Of a DNA stretch of 64,000 nt, positions 31,438 through 42,616 are shown one piece after another. The position numbers were made by a program, and so were the translations under genes. The notes below the pieces were generated by a model. The model was not told the origin of the DNA, searched no databases, and worked only from the letters and a program-made list of their open reading frames with translations. Origin of the DNA: an uncultured Sphingorhabdus sp. (GTDB taxonomy: Bacteria > Pseudomonadota > Alphaproteobacteria > Sphingomonadales > Sphingomonadaceae). The stretch is from contig CANMXN010000001.1 in assembly GCA_947501885.1 (NCBI GenBank), positions 682,001 through 746,000 on the forward strand. The letters are read 5' to 3'. Position 1 is the first letter of the stretch. Each line of letters starts with the position of its first letter.

Positions 31438-33948
31438 TTACAATATGCGTTCGCGCTCTTCTGTTTCAAAGACCTCTAGCATATCACCAGCCCTAACATC
31501 ATTGGTATCTTCCAATACCACACCACATTCAAGGCCAGAACGCACTTCATCGACATTGTCTTTAAAGCGGCGTAGCGACGCAATTTTGGTTGCACTAATG
31601 ATGACATCATCACGGGTAAGGCGCGCATGAATGCCTTTCTTGATATACCCATCGGTAACAAGCAGACCAGCAGCCTTATCTTTCTTACCAGATTTGAATA
31701 CATCTTTAACCTCAGCACGGCCAACAACGGTTTCGATAATCTCTGGACCAAGTTCACCCGCCATTTCTTTGCGGATATCTTCGGTCAGGTGATAAATCAC
31801 ATCGAAATATTTTAAGCGCACTGCTTCGCGTTTTAAAATCTCACGCGCCTTGCTGTTCGGGCGAACATTAAAGCCAATAATAGGCGCATTGGATGCATTA
31901 GCCAAAATCACATCAGATTCTGTAATCCCGCCAACACCGCTTAGCAGCACACGCACCTTAATATCATCGGTAGATATTTTATTAAGCGCCGTCACAATCG
32001 CCTGCATAGAACCTTGCACGTCGGCCTTTACTACAACAGGATATTCCATTGCATTGTTCGCTGATAGCGCAGAGAACATAGAATCCACCGATGCTGGGGC
32101 CATAGCTGTACGGGCTTTCTTCGCTTGTTCTTTACGATAAAGCGCCACTTCACGCGCACGTTGATCATTTTCTACCACGGTCAGCATATCACCAGCAGAT
32201 GGTACACCGCTAAGGCCCAACACTTCCACAGGTTGCGAGGGACCAGCTTGCTTAATCTGCTTACCATTATAATCGATAACCGCACGCACTTTGCCAGACA
32301 CTTCGCCAACAACAAATATATCGCCGCGCCTCAATGTGCCTCGTTTCACCAACACAGTCGCAACTGCGCCGCGCCCTTTATCAAGCTGCGCTTCGACAAC
32401 AATGCCTTCCGCAGCCCGATCAGGATTGGCCTTAAGTTCCATTACTTCTGCTTGCAACGCCAATTTTTCAAGCAATTCATCCAAATTGGTTTTCTTGAGT
32501 GCAGAAATTTCAACATCCTGAACTTCTCCGCCCATTTGCTCGACAATGATTTCATGTTCAAGCAAGCGCTCACGCACTTTTTGCGGTTTAGCGCCTTCTT
32601 TATCGATTTTATTGATCGCTATGATCATCGGTACTTTTGCTGCTTTACAATGATTAATCGCTTCAATTGTTTGCGGCATCAAGCCATCATCAGCAGCCAC
32701 CACCAAAATCACAATATCGGTGACCAAAGCACCACGTTGACGCATTTCAGTAAAGGCCTCGTGCCCCGGTGTATCAAGGAAGGTGATCATATCACCCGCT
32801 TTAGTCTTTACCTGATAAGCGCCAATATGCTGGGTAATTCCGCCTGCTTCACCCGCAACGACATCTGCACCGCGCAGCGCATCGAGCAAGCTCGTTTTAC
32901 CATGATCAACATGCCCCATCACGGCCACAACTGGTGCACGCGGTTTCAGCGTTTCTTCAGGATCAATATCGGTTTCAACATTAATCTCAACATCAGATTC
33001 GGATATACGGCTAATGGTATGACCAAATTCCTCAACGAGCAATTCTGCCGTATCTTGATCGATGGTTTGATTAACCGTAACCATCATATCCATGTTAAAC
33101 AGCGCCTTTACAAGATCGGCACCTTTTTCACCCATACGTTTAGCAAGCTCTTGCACCGTAATGGCTTCTGGAACTTTTACATCACGGACTTTCTTGACCT
33201 GCGGTTCACGTGAACCGCTGTTCGATTGGGCGCGTTTTTCTTTCTCCCGCGCACGTTTGAGCGCAGCAAGAGAACGTGCCCTTGCGCCATCATCTTCATT
33301 GAGCGCGCGGCTAACCGTTAACTTGCCAGATTGTCGGCGGTCTTTACGATCACGAGACGCTTTATTCGTTTTCTTATCACGGTCATCACGCGATGGACGC
33401 GAAGGTGTATCCACTGGTGAGAATTTACGCGGTGGCGGTGGAGAAGCTTTACCAGTCTTTTTAACAGGAGTCTCAGTACTAGGTTGCACTTCTGTCTCTT
33501 CTACTTTTGCTGGTTCAACTATATTTTGTTCAGCATCTTCTGCTACCCGTTTTTCTTCAGCACGTTTCTTCTCTTCTTCTTCGCGCTGTTTCTTCTGGTC
33601 TTCTTCACGGCGGCGAGATTCTTCTAATATATTTAAGCGCGATTCCTCGGCTTCTCGCAACAATTTAGCCTGACGTTCTTGACGCGACATTGTCTCATCA
33701 ATCGCCTTTTTGCGCGGCGGAGCTTTTTCTTCCTTAGGCGCTGGAGGTGGCGGCGGTGGCGGCGCAACTTCTTCAGGCTCAGGCACATAACCTGGCTTGC
33801 CTACCAATTTGCGGCGTTTAACCTCAACCACGACTTTATTCGTTCTGCCATGACTAAATGTCTGCTTAACCTCGCCAGAATCGATCGAGCGCTTAAGCCC
33901 TAGTGGCTTGCGCGTCAGCTTCGGCTTTTCTTCTTTTTCATCACTCAT
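31438..33948 (-). CDS. infB: Translation initiation factor IF-2
   Basis: [46 protein letters not shown]. Confidence 0.99.
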   Translation of the reverse strand: MSDEKEEKPKLTRKPLGLKRSIDSGEVKQTFSHGRTNKVVVEVKRRKLVGKPGYVPEPEEVAPPPPPPPAPKEEKAPPRKKAIDETMSRQERQAKLLREAEESRLNILEESRRREEDQKKQREEEEKKRAEEKRVAEDAEQNIVEPAKVEETEVQPSTETPVKKTGKASPPPPRKFSPVDTPSRPSRDDRDKKTNKASRDRKDRRQSGKLTVSRALNEDDGARARSLAALKRAREKEKRAQSNSGSREPQVKKVRDVKVPEAITVQELAKRMGEKGADLVKALFNMDMMVTVNQTIDQDTAELLVEEFGHTISRISESDVEINVETDIDPEETLKPRAPVVAVMGHVDHGKTSLLDALRGADVVAGEAGGITQHIGAYQVKTKAGDMITFLDTPGHEAFTEMRQRGALVTDIVILVVAADDGLMPQTIEAINHCKAAKVPMIIAINKIDKEGAKPQKVRERLLEHEIIVEQMGGEVQDVEISALKKTNLDELLEKLALQAEVMELKANPDRAAEGIVVEAQLDKGRGAVATVLVKRGTLRRGDIFVVGEVSGKVRAVIDYNGKQIKQAGPSQPVEVLGLSGVPSAGDMLTVVENDQRAREVALYRKEQAKKARTAMAPASVDSMFSALSANNAMEYPVVVKADVQGSMQAIVTALNKISTDDIKVRVLLSGVGGITESDVILANASNAPIIGFNVRPNSKAREILKREAVRLKYFDVIYHLTEDIRKEMAGELGPEIIETVVGRAEVKDVFKSGKKDKAAGLLVTDGYIKKGIHARLTRDDVIISATKIASLRRFKDNVDEVRSGLECGVVLEDTNDVRAGDMLEVFETEERERIL

Positions 33949-33957
33949 CGAACAGAC

Positions 33958-34680
33958 CTAGTCCCTTATCTCTTGATCAAGTGCAAGATTATCATCGCCT
34001 TGCCCCAATCTATTGTTATCTGGATTAATAGAACATCCAGTGAAATTTATCCAGCGGCTAAGATGGTACATCACCCGCTGAGCCGATTTTTTATCAATAA
34101 TACCAAAATGCACGACATTATCTTTACCCAAGGAAGATGCTATTTCATCACGGTCTGCAGGCAAAACAATGCCTTGCATTCCGCTTCCTTGCTTATCGCT
34201 ACCAACACGCCACGCTTGATCCAATTTTTTACGGCCATCTTCACTCGCATCACTAGCATGGCATAGTGCAAATATTTGCCCGTTACGCGCCGCTGTTGAT
34301 ATTTTTTCAGACCCTGTAATTAAGAAACCCGCCCGCACCTCTAAACCCAAACGACTAAGCACCGCATGCTTTAATTGCATTACTATATTATGCGCTAGAT
34401 CCTCTGGTATTTGCAAAGCCGCGCCCTTAAACGCCCGAGCAAGTGCCCCGCGTAATTGCCCTTTTTCCTGTGCATCACTTAAAGAAGCTGCATCAACACC
34501 AATCCACGCACCACGCCCAGGAGCTTTGGCCCGTACATCAGGTGCAATCTGTCCATCAGGACCAATCGCAAGCCTAACGAGCGCCTCTTGGGACACTCGC
34601 TCGCCTGTCAATATACACCGTCTTACTGGAGTATTTGAGGTCTCATTGAGGGGTTTCCGCAGCAACGGCGTCCTCCTCAA
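33958..34680 (-). CDS. YlxR/DUF448 RNA-binding protein
   Basis: RRCILTGERVSQEALVRLAIGPDGQIAPDVRAKAPGRGAWI; between nusA and infB. Confidence 0.92.
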   Translation of the reverse strand: MRRTPLLRKPLNETSNTPVRRCILTGERVSQEALVRLAIGPDGQIAPDVRAKAPGRGAWIGVDAASLSDAQEKGQLRGALARAFKGAALQIPEDLAHNIVMQLKHAVLSRLGLEVRAGFLITGSEKISTAARNGQIFALCHASDASEDGRKKLDQAWRVGSDKQGSGMQGIVLPADRDEIASSLGKDNVVHFGIIDKKSAQRVMYHLSRWINFTGCSINPDNNRLGQGDDNLALDQEIRD

Positions 34681-36286
34681 CTATTGTCTCGGCTTTCGCC
34701 TCAACTTCTGGCTCATCTTCGAACCAATGCGCACGAGCCGCCATGATAATCTCATTGCCTTGCTCTTCTGTGAGACCATAAACTGCCAAAATTCCAGGTT
34801 TATCATCTACTTTTCGTTTGTCATTACGGCGATCATTGCGTTTTTGTTGTGGCCGCGCTTTTTGGATCAATTCATCGGTTGCAAGATCAGCAAGATCATC
34901 CAATGTTTTGATACCAGCTTTACCCAAATCAACCAACATGCCTTCGGTGAGGTGCGGTAATTCAGCCAAATCATCCTCAACGCCCAATTCCTTGCGCTCA
35001 GCACGAGATGTTTCTTCACGGCGCTCTAAGGCTTCGGTGGCTCTGTTTTGAAGTTCAGCCACCAATTCCCCGTCAAAACCCTCAATTGTGCTAAGTTCTT
35101 CTGGCGCAACATAGGCAACCTCTTCAAGTTCACTAAAGCCTTCAGCAACCAAGAGCTGCGATAATGTCTCATCAACATCAAGCTCGCTTTGGAACATATC
35201 AGAACGCTCCATAAATTCTTTTTGGCGCTTCTCGCTCGATTCCGCTTCGGTCATAATGTCAATCGCACGGCCCGTTAATTGACTGGCCAATCGTACATTT
35301 TGACCACGACGACCAATGGCAAGGCTCAATTGATCATCTGGAACCACCACTTCGATACGATTTTCATCTTCATCAATAACCACACGGCTCACCGTTGCTG
35401 GCTGCAACGCATTAACGATGAAAGTAGCTGTATCTTCCGACCACGGAATGATGTCAATTTTCTCACCTTGCATTTCCTGTACAACGGCCTGAACACGGCT
35501 ACCCTTCATACCAACACAAGCCCCAACAGGATCAATGGAGGTATCATGGCTGATAACACCAATTTTCGCACGGCTGCCAGGGTCACGAGCAGCAGCTTTA
35601 ATCTCGATAATACCATCATAGATCTCAGGGACTTCTTGCGTAAATAATTTGCGCATAAAATCAGGATGTGCGCGGCTTAATAATATTTGCGGCCCACGGT
35701 TTTCGCGCTGCACTTTAGAAATGATAGCACGTACCCGATCATTGGAACGTAGCACTTCACGCGGAATTTGTTGATCGCGGCGGATCACACCTTCTGCACG
35801 CCCCAAATCGACCACTACATGGCCAAATTCAACCGACTTCACCACGCCTGTAATCACTTCACCAGCGCGATCTTTAAATTCTTCATATTGGCGCTCACGT
35901 TCCGCATCGCGTACTTTTTGGAAAATAACCTGCTTGGCTGATTGCGCATCAATACGGCCCAGATCCACAGGCGGTAGAGGGTCAACAATAAAGTCCCCAA
36001 GCTTCGCATCTTTTTCAAGCTTTTTACCTTGCTTAATATCAACTTGTTTAAAATGATCTTCGACATCTTCGACCACTTCAACAACACGCCACAAACGCAA
36101 ATCGCCTGTTTCTGTATCTAGTTTTGCACGAATATCGTTTTCCGCGCCATAACGGGCACGCGCAGCACGTTGAATTGCTTCTTCCAACGCCTCCACAACG
36201 ATCGCCTTATCGATCATTTTTTCACTGGCTACAGCATTAGCAATTGCTAATAATTCGGCCTTATTTGCAGAAATGGGACTTGCCAT
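34643..36286 (-). CDS. nusA: Transcription termination/antitermination factor NusA
   Basis: S1 and KH motifs; DIIPWSEDTATFIVNALQPATVSRVVIDED, LAIGRRGQNVRLASQLTG. Confidence 0.98.
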   Translation of the reverse strand: MASPISANKAELLAIANAVASEKMIDKAIVVEALEEAIQRAARARYGAENDIRAKLDTETGDLRLWRVVEVVEDVEDHFKQVDIKQGKKLEKDAKLGDFIVDPLPPVDLGRIDAQSAKQVIFQKVRDAERERQYEEFKDRAGEVITGVVKSVEFGHVVVDLGRAEGVIRRDQQIPREVLRSNDRVRAIISKVQRENRGPQILLSRAHPDFMRKLFTQEVPEIYDGIIEIKAAARDPGSRAKIGVISHDTSIDPVGACVGMKGSRVQAVVQEMQGEKIDIIPWSEDTATFIVNALQPATVSRVVIDEDENRIEVVVPDDQLSLAIGRRGQNVRLASQLTGRAIDIMTEAESSEKRQKEFMERSDMFQSELDVDETLSQLLVAEGFSELEEVAYVAPEELSTIEGFDGELVAELQNRATEALERREETSRAERKELGVEDDLAELPHLTEGMLVDLGKAGIKTLDDLADLATDELIQKARPQQKRNDRRNDKRKVDDKPGILAVYGLTEEQGNEIIMAARAHWFEDEPEVEAKAETIVEEDAVAAETPQ

Positions 36287-36289
36287 CTT

Positions 36290-36823
36290 CTATTCTTCCT
36301 TATCGTCATGTTCTACGACATCTGCGCCATCACTTGTTAGTGGGGCACTCGCCGCAATTAGTCTATCTGTCAAGAGAAGCTTTGCATTATCTACTATATT
36401 GTACGAAAATTTAAAGTCTCCAAATTTACGATCTTCAAATATTATTTCTTCGCCGACCACAGAAGCAATAGTGCCACGCAATTTTTTGCGATCTTTCAGA
36501 GGCTCACCCAATACAATACGCGCCTCATGGCCAACCCAATCGGCAAAATCGCTCAACCTAGTCAAAGGGCGATCAATTCCCGGTGAACTAACTTCTAATC
36601 GATAGGCTTCTTCAATCGGGTCAAGCTCATCAAATTTTTCTGAAATACGGCGTGAGAGCGCAGCGCAGTCTTCAATCACCAATTGACCAGTTTCTGGTCT
36701 TTCCGCCATAATTTGCAATGCCAGATCATCACCCGAACCAAGCCACGCAATACGCACCAAATCAAAACCCAAAGCTTTCACTTCGGGTAAGATCAATTCT
36801 TCAAGATGCTCTATGTCGGTCAA
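36290..36823 (-). CDS. rimP: Ribosome maturation factor RimP
   Basis: DLVRIAWLGSG...YRLEVSSPGIDRPLTRLSDFADWVG. Confidence 0.97.
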   Translation of the reverse strand: MTDIEHLEELILPEVKALGFDLVRIAWLGSGDDLALQIMAERPETGQLVIEDCAALSRRISEKFDELDPIEEAYRLEVSSPGIDRPLTRLSDFADWVGHEARIVLGEPLKDRKKLRGTIASVVGEEIIFEDRKFGDFKFSYNIVDNAKLLLTDRLIAASAPLTSDGADVVEHDDKEE

Positions 36824-37076
36824 ACTATATCTATTTCTTATTCATTATATGCAAAAGCCATCGTGCCAGCCCTGTAAGCGCCAGCCCCGAAACAATCACA
36901 ATGTTGGGATTAGCCACATCTATGCTATCTTGCGTAATGATGCAATAGATAAGTTATCCATATAATTTATATAGAATAGATATTCTAACGAAGGCATTGC
37001 CTAACATATACTATTATCTTATATATTTCAGATTTACTGGAAACAATGCAAAGACATGCACTGGAGATATAAGCTC

Positions 37077-38231
37077 ATGACCCCATCAAAATTGCTAACC
37101 CAAAAACTTATATACTCATTACTAGCTGGTGCTGCAGCACTGAGCATCACAGCCTGTACCAACAGCAATGCAAAAGATGAAAATGGCCAAATATTGTTTG
37201 AAAGTACCGAAATAGCTAGTTTCAATGAGCCATGGGCCATGACATTTTTACCCAGCAAATCTACAGAAGCACTCATCACAGAAAAAGGTGGTAAATTATT
37301 ACTATTTGAAGATGGCGGCAAAACCTCCGAAGTCTCAGGCGTTCCAGAAGTTGATTATGGCGGTCAAGGCGGTTTAGGCGATATTATATTATCGCCAAAT
37401 TTTGTAGAAGACTCAACAGTCTATCTCAGCTGGGCAGAAGCAGGAGAAAATGACACACGCGGTGCTGTGGTTGGCATGGCAAAGCTTAACCGCGATGGCT
37501 CTCCAAAGCTTGAAGACTTAAAAATTATTTGGTCTCAATATCCAAAAGTAAAAGGCCGCGGTCATTATTCATACCGTCTCGCTTTTTCTCCTGATAGCAA
37601 ATATCTATTTATAGGGTCTGGCGAGAGACAAAAATTTGATCCATCACAAGATATGGACAGCAATATGGGTAAAATTGTGCGTCTCTATCCCGATGGTTCT
37701 ATCCCCAAAGACAACCCTTTTTATACCGAAGGCAATGAAGTGCGTTCACAAATTTGGTCATTGGGGCATCGCAACATTCTTGGTATCGCCTTTGATGATA
37801 ATGGTCAGCTTTGGAATCATGAAATGGGTCCAGCCCATGGTGATGAAGTCAATTTGGTAAAATCCAAAGCCAATTATGGCTACCCCATCGTGTCAAATGG
37901 CGATCATTATGATGGCCGCGACATTCCCGATCATGGTGAGGGCGATGGCTTTATAGCCCCCAAAGTTTTTTGGAATCCAACCTTAGCACCCAGCGGTCTC
38001 ATCGCCTATAATGGCGATATGTTCCCAGAATGGAAAGGGTCATTGATACTCGGTGGTCTAGCAGGTCAAGCTCTGGTTCGTCTCGAAATTGATGGTGAAA
38101 AACTGACCAAAGCCGATGAATGGCCCATGGATGCACGCATTCGTGAAGTCGAACAAGGGCCTGATGGCGCGCTTTGGGTCCTCGAAGATGGTGAAGGCGC
38201 TAAGCTGCGCAAATTAACGCCTACTGAGTAG
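37077..38231 (+). CDS. PQQ-dependent sugar dehydrogenase (Asd/GDH-B type), exported lipoprotein
   Basis: Lipobox ITACTN; PWAMTFLPSKSTEALITEKGGKLLLF, SLGHRNILGIAFDDNGQLWNHEMGPAHGDEVNLVK; start placed at ATG 37077. Confidence 0.9.
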   Translation: MTPSKLLTQKLIYSLLAGAAALSITACTNSNAKDENGQILFESTEIASFNEPWAMTFLPSKSTEALITEKGGKLLLFEDGGKTSEVSGVPEVDYGGQGGLGDIILSPNFVEDSTVYLSWAEAGENDTRGAVVGMAKLNRDGSPKLEDLKIIWSQYPKVKGRGHYSYRLAFSPDSKYLFIGSGERQKFDPSQDMDSNMGKIVRLYPDGSIPKDNPFYTEGNEVRSQIWSLGHRNILGIAFDDNGQLWNHEMGPAHGDEVNLVKSKANYGYPIVSNGDHYDGRDIPDHGEGDGFIAPKVFWNPTLAPSGLIAYNGDMFPEWKGSLILGGLAGQALVRLEIDGEKLTKADEWPMDARIREVEQGPDGALWVLEDGEGAKLRKLTPTE

Positions 38232-38248
38232 GTGATTATATCATCGAT

Positions 38249-38656
38249 TCAATCATTAGATCTGATAATACCAGCCAAGGCGAATGAGAAACCAATGACC
38301 GTCCATGCAAAAAGCGCGCTAACAAATATCATGACAATAAACTCAACGCTATTTGGATCACGTTGATATTCTTGAAAATATAAAAAGAAGGCCATCCAAA
38401 ACATAGCGCAGGCAAAGCCCCACCCACCTGTCAGAAGTGCAACGCACCTCATATTATTAGCCTCTGATCCTTTTTTAACTTGCCTAAACCAATCCATTGC
38501 GCCAGCAAAAACAAGCGCACAAGCAACATAATCAATAATCCAAAAGGCAGGGTTACCCCAATCTCCCCAATTATGTACTGTCTCAACAATGGCTAAGAAA
38601 GGTGCAAAAATTAGACCTAGATAAGCAGATATATTTAGTAATATATTCTTATTCAT
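38249..38656 (-). CDS. Hypothetical membrane protein
   Basis: Several hydrophobic segments; no family recognised. Confidence 0.6.
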   Translation of the reverse strand: MNKNILLNISAYLGLIFAPFLAIVETVHNWGDWGNPAFWIIDYVACALVFAGAMDWFRQVKKGSEANNMRCVALLTGGWGFACAMFWMAFFLYFQEYQRDPNSVEFIVMIFVSALFAWTVIGFSFALAGIIRSND

Positions 38657-38663
38657 AGCTTGC

Positions 38664-39521
38664 CTAGTTCGCCGCAGTTGTTCCCGACAAATCAGCGAGA
38701 AAAGCCTCTATGCGCTGCGCATTTGCGCCTAGGTCGCTCTGTCCAACGCGGCTGATTGAACGCATATCAATGATACTAGCATTACCATCTTGCGTTGGCC
38801 GTGCACGGATCACAACATCATCTTTAAAAGCAAAAATAGCAGTGGTTTCGGTCGCCTCTAACTTGCCTTGCTCTGGTACAGATAATGCCACATCCCAGCC
38901 ACGTGCTTCGGCTAATCGCTCAGCCTTTGCAATAACGTCCGCTACTTTCATGTCTATGCGCACAGAGCGAATATTGGGATAAGCTTCTTGATGCAGCCGT
39001 GTCCAACGCTGTAAGGGCGTAAGGCCCTGCATCTCATCACCATCTGGGATATTATCCAAATTATCTTCACGTACGCTCAGGGTTTGAAATTGCGGTGGAT
39101 CCGCCAAGTCGGTTGAAATATCATGAATGGCGGGTAAAGATCGCGCCGTAACTATGATATTGAGCATCCAACCAACATAGAATAAAGCCAAGACCATACC
39201 AATAATTCTAAGAGACCAGCCGATTTTCTTATTTTTATAGCGGTCCCAAAATATGAAAATAATACCAAAGATAAGGGCGCCAGCTGCTAAGAAAAAGCTA
39301 TATCGTAATCCTGTAAATCCAGTGCCAAACTCCCAAAACCCAAAGCCGCTGCCAAAGGACGCAATCACACCCCATAATATTGCACCCAAAGCTGAGAGAA
39401 ATATTAAACTACTTTTCCAATCACGCAATAATAGGCTTCTGTTTGAAACAGCCTTGCTTGGCACTTCAGCAGTGAACACACGCAAATCTTCTTCTGTCTC
39501 ATTATTGCTTTCAGCGGTCAT
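38664..39521 (-). CDS. DUF1499 domain-containing membrane protein
   Basis: IHDISTDLADPPQF...KVADVIAKAERLAEARGWDV...DDVVIRARP...IDMRSISRVGQSDLGANAQRIEAFL. Confidence 0.85.
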   Translation of the reverse strand: MTAESNNETEEDLRVFTAEVPSKAVSNRSLLLRDWKSSLIFLSALGAILWGVIASFGSGFGFWEFGTGFTGLRYSFFLAAGALIFGIIFIFWDRYKNKKIGWSLRIIGMVLALFYVGWMLNIIVTARSLPAIHDISTDLADPPQFQTLSVREDNLDNIPDGDEMQGLTPLQRWTRLHQEAYPNIRSVRIDMKVADVIAKAERLAEARGWDVALSVPEQGKLEATETTAIFAFKDDVVIRARPTQDGNASIIDMRSISRVGQSDLGANAQRIEAFLADLSGTTAAN

Positions 39522-39686
39522 TTTTTGCTCCCTCGGCGTTACGATGCCCTATTTAATTCGCATTATTATGAGCAGTAAACCATAAAAACAAGCTTAGCAT
39601 TAGACAAATTGATTTTTGGATGACAAAGGCAATACAATATATGATGGAAATCAAAGGCTGTGCTATGGCCCTCAAGACGAAAGTAT

Positions 39687-40913
39687 ATGATGGTAAAGCC
39701 TGCCAATAAAAAACAATCTATCAATTTCATCTTGCTCGCAGTTTTCATCTACTCGGTTGGTTTCGGTATTATCATGCCTGTATTGCCAGATTTGATCATA
39801 GAGCTGGAAGATGTTTCCATCTCGGAAGCCACACAATTGGCAGGATGGATTGGAGCATTTTATGCCATTTTCCAATTCCTCATGGGGCCATTGGTAGGAA
39901 GTTTGGGTGACCGTTATGGCAGAAGACCTATCTTCCTCATCAGCCTATGCGCATTCGGCATAGATTTTTTACTCATGGGCTTAGCCCCTTCGATCATCTG
40001 GCTTTTCATAGGCCGTTCGTTAGCTGGCGGGCTTGGCGCAATATTTGGTCCTGCCAATGCCGCAATGGCCGATCTATCCGACGATACTGACCGTGCCGCT
40101 AGTTTTGGCAAGGTTGGTGCCGCCTTTGGAATAGGCTTTATCATTGGACCTGCTATTGGCGGTTTTATTGGTGAGCTTGGAACGCGCATACCTTTTTTTG
40201 TAGCTGGCTCTATGGCGCTTGCAACGTCTCTTTATGGATATTTTATTTTTCCCGAAACAATGGAAGCTGATAATAAACGTCCTATCATTTGGCGACATGC
40301 CAACCCTCTTGGCACGTTGGTAAAATTGATAAGAGAAAAGAAGATAATATTTATTGCTGGAATATATTTTATCTGGCTCTGCGCTACCAATATATATCCC
40401 GCATCATGGAGTTTTTATGCCAAAGCACAATTTGGTTGGGACCGTTCTATGATTGGCATCTCTCTAACCGTTGTCGGTATATCAATGGTGATTACACAAA
40501 TTTTCATTATTCGTCATCTCGTAAGAATCTATGGAGAATATAAAACAGCAATAATAGGTATGAGCTTTGCACTAATCGGATTTAGCATCATGTCACAAAT
40601 TACATCAGCCACTACGGCACTGATTATTAGCGCTGCTATGGGCATACAAGGTGTTGTCATGCCATCGCTCAATGCCATGATGTCAAAATTAACATCCGCA
40701 AAAAATCAAGGGGAACTACAAGGTTTTAATGGCAGTATGTCTGCGTTGGCTTTATTATTTTCACAGCTATCATACAATAGTATATTATCTTATTATACCA
40801 GTGATGAAGCGCCATTTAAATATGCGGGCGCACCTTTTGTTCTTGCTGCCATAATAACAGCATCAGCTATAATATTATTACTTATAATCGAAAAAAAAAG
40901 TAGAGCGCAATGA
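39687..40913 (+). CDS. TCR/Tet-type MFS transporter
   Basis: GFGIIMPVLPDLIIEL, GPLVGSLGDRYGRRPIFLISL, GRSLAGGLGAIFGPANAAMADL; 12 TM-like segments; start at 39687. Confidence 0.92.
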   Translation: MMVKPANKKQSINFILLAVFIYSVGFGIIMPVLPDLIIELEDVSISEATQLAGWIGAFYAIFQFLMGPLVGSLGDRYGRRPIFLISLCAFGIDFLLMGLAPSIIWLFIGRSLAGGLGAIFGPANAAMADLSDDTDRAASFGKVGAAFGIGFIIGPAIGGFIGELGTRIPFFVAGSMALATSLYGYFIFPETMEADNKRPIIWRHANPLGTLVKLIREKKIIFIAGIYFIWLCATNIYPASWSFYAKAQFGWDRSMIGISLTVVGISMVITQIFIIRHLVRIYGEYKTAIIGMSFALIGFSIMSQITSATTALIISAAMGIQGVVMPSLNAMMSKLTSAKNQGELQGFNGSMSALALLFSQLSYNSILSYYTSDEAPFKYAGAPFVLAAIITASAIILLLIIEKKSRAQ

Positions 40914-41431
40914 ATATTCTACCTACCAAAGATACACATTATCAACAGATCGAAGATTTGCTTGATACATGCTTTGGAAAAGATCGAAAAAGCCGAACAG
41001 CCTATATTTTAAGGCATGGTTCAAAGCCGATTTCATCCTTATCCTTTATAGCTCAAAAAGATAAGGGGCTAATTGGCAGTATTTCTTGCTCACTTGTTGT
41101 TTTAAAACCAATAGAAGATGATAGCCTTAACGCGCCAATATCACTGATTATGCTCGGTCCTATTGCCATTTCCCCACATCACCAGAACATCGGCGTAGGT
41201 TATAGCATCATTACAAAAGTAACAGACACTATTCAAAACTCTTTAGAGTATCAGAATAAAGCTATGATCTTAATCGGCGATTATGAATATTATAGCCGTT
41301 TTGGTTTTTGTAAGTTCGCAGAAAATGAATGGCAATTACCAGGAGCGTTTGATAAAGAGAGGCTGCTTATAAAGAGTGATAATGAATTACCCATAAAGGG
41401 CATATTAAGCGCTAAAGTCTCGACAAGATAA
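40910..41431 (+). CDS. GNAT family N-acetyltransferase
   Basis: LGPIAISPHHQNIGVGYSIITKV...ILIGDYEYYSRFGFC; ATGA overlap with MFS gene. Confidence 0.88.
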   Translation: MNILPTKDTHYQQIEDLLDTCFGKDRKSRTAYILRHGSKPISSLSFIAQKDKGLIGSISCSLVVLKPIEDDSLNAPISLIMLGPIAISPHHQNIGVGYSIITKVTDTIQNSLEYQNKAMILIGDYEYYSRFGFCKFAENEWQLPGAFDKERLLIKSDNELPIKGILSAKVSTR

Positions 41432-42003
41432 TGCCATATACTCCGCCTCCAGACCTCCGAAACCTATCCTTTGACGATATTGCCCGCTTAGCGCAGCAGC
41501 GAAACCTGCCACCTGTTGAACAATGGCACCCTAAAGCAAGCAGCGATAGTAAGATGCAAATCTTATCGGATGGAAGATGGTTCCATGATGGCAGTGAGAT
41601 TAAACGCAAATCTATGATCCGCGCATTCTCATCATTATTGCGTAAAGATGAAGATGGGTATTGGTTGGTCACGCCTTATGAAAAGCAATCAATTATAGTC
41701 GATGATTCTCCTTTTATCGCGGTAGAAATGCACAGCAATGGTGATGCAAAAACACGCAATATTTCAATGCGACTAAACACTGACGACATTATCGCTATTA
41801 ATAAAGAACATCCCATTTTATTATTTCCATCAGGCACAGACCACATCCCATATATCTTGGTACGCCAAGGCTTATATGCAAAATGTACGCGAAGCATAAC
41901 CTATGAGCTTTATGATATTGGAATAAAGGAACAAAATTTAAACACAGATAATATTGTTATTTGGAGCGACGGAGAATGTTTTTCGCTTGAGGTAAAATCA
42001 TGA
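41431..42003 (+). CDS. DUF1285 domain-containing protein
   Basis: PPVEQWHPKASSDSKMQILSDGRWFHDGSEIKRKSMIRAFSSLLRKDEDGYWLVTPYEK. Confidence 0.9.
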   Translation: MPYTPPPDLRNLSFDDIARLAQQRNLPPVEQWHPKASSDSKMQILSDGRWFHDGSEIKRKSMIRAFSSLLRKDEDGYWLVTPYEKQSIIVDDSPFIAVEMHSNGDAKTRNISMRLNTDDIIAINKEHPILLFPSGTDHIPYILVRQGLYAKCTRSITYELYDIGIKEQNLNTDNIVIWSDGECFSLEVKS

Positions 42004-42605
42004 TTTATAATGATGCCATCGAGCATATCAGGAAAGCGCTAAACCAAGCCAATAGATCGCTTATATTTGAAGATGAGAGTAATCTCATAACTCACAATAA
42101 AACACATATTAAAGCCGCAATTCTTATCGCCATAACAGCGCAAGAGAACCCGCATATCATATTAACGCAGCGCCCAAATTGGCTGCGCTCTCACGCTGGT
42201 CAAGTTGCTTTCCCTGGCGGTAAAGTGGATAAAGGCGATAGCCATATTCAACATACCGCCCTGCGAGAAGCGCAGGAAGAATTATCCATAGACCCCAAAT
42301 ATGTTGATGTGATTGCAACTTGCGATGAATATTACAGCGGCAGCGGATATCGTATCACGCCGATAGTTGGAGTTATAACGCATCCATTAGATATAATTCC
42401 AAACCCAGATGAAGTGGAATCATGGTTTATGGTCCCTATGTCCTTTTTGTTCGATCGCAATAATATAGTTAAAAAATCGGCTATTTGGAATGGTCAAGAG
42501 CGATCTTATTATGATATGCAATGGAAAGATTATCGCATCTGGGGCGTTACGGCTGGCATTATTGCTAATCTAGCGCGCCAAATTGAGAACCATCATGCAC
42601 ATTGA
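42000..42605 (+). CDS. CoA pyrophosphatase (NUDIX)
   Basis: HAGQVAFPGGKVDKGDSHIQHTALREAQEELSI; ATGA overlap with upstream gene. Confidence 0.93.
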   Translation: MIYNDAIEHIRKALNQANRSLIFEDESNLITHNKTHIKAAILIAITAQENPHIILTQRPNWLRSHAGQVAFPGGKVDKGDSHIQHTALREAQEELSIDPKYVDVIATCDEYYSGSGYRITPIVGVITHPLDIIPNPDEVESWFMVPMSFLFDRNNIVKKSAIWNGQERSYYDMQWKDYRIWGVTAGIIANLARQIENHHAH

Positions 42606-42616
42606 AAATTATTATA

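Noticed and set aside
32125-33213. 362-aa plus-strand ORF opposite infB
   Set aside because: Fully antisense to an unmistakable infB; composition is typical of a shadow ORF and no family motifs are present.
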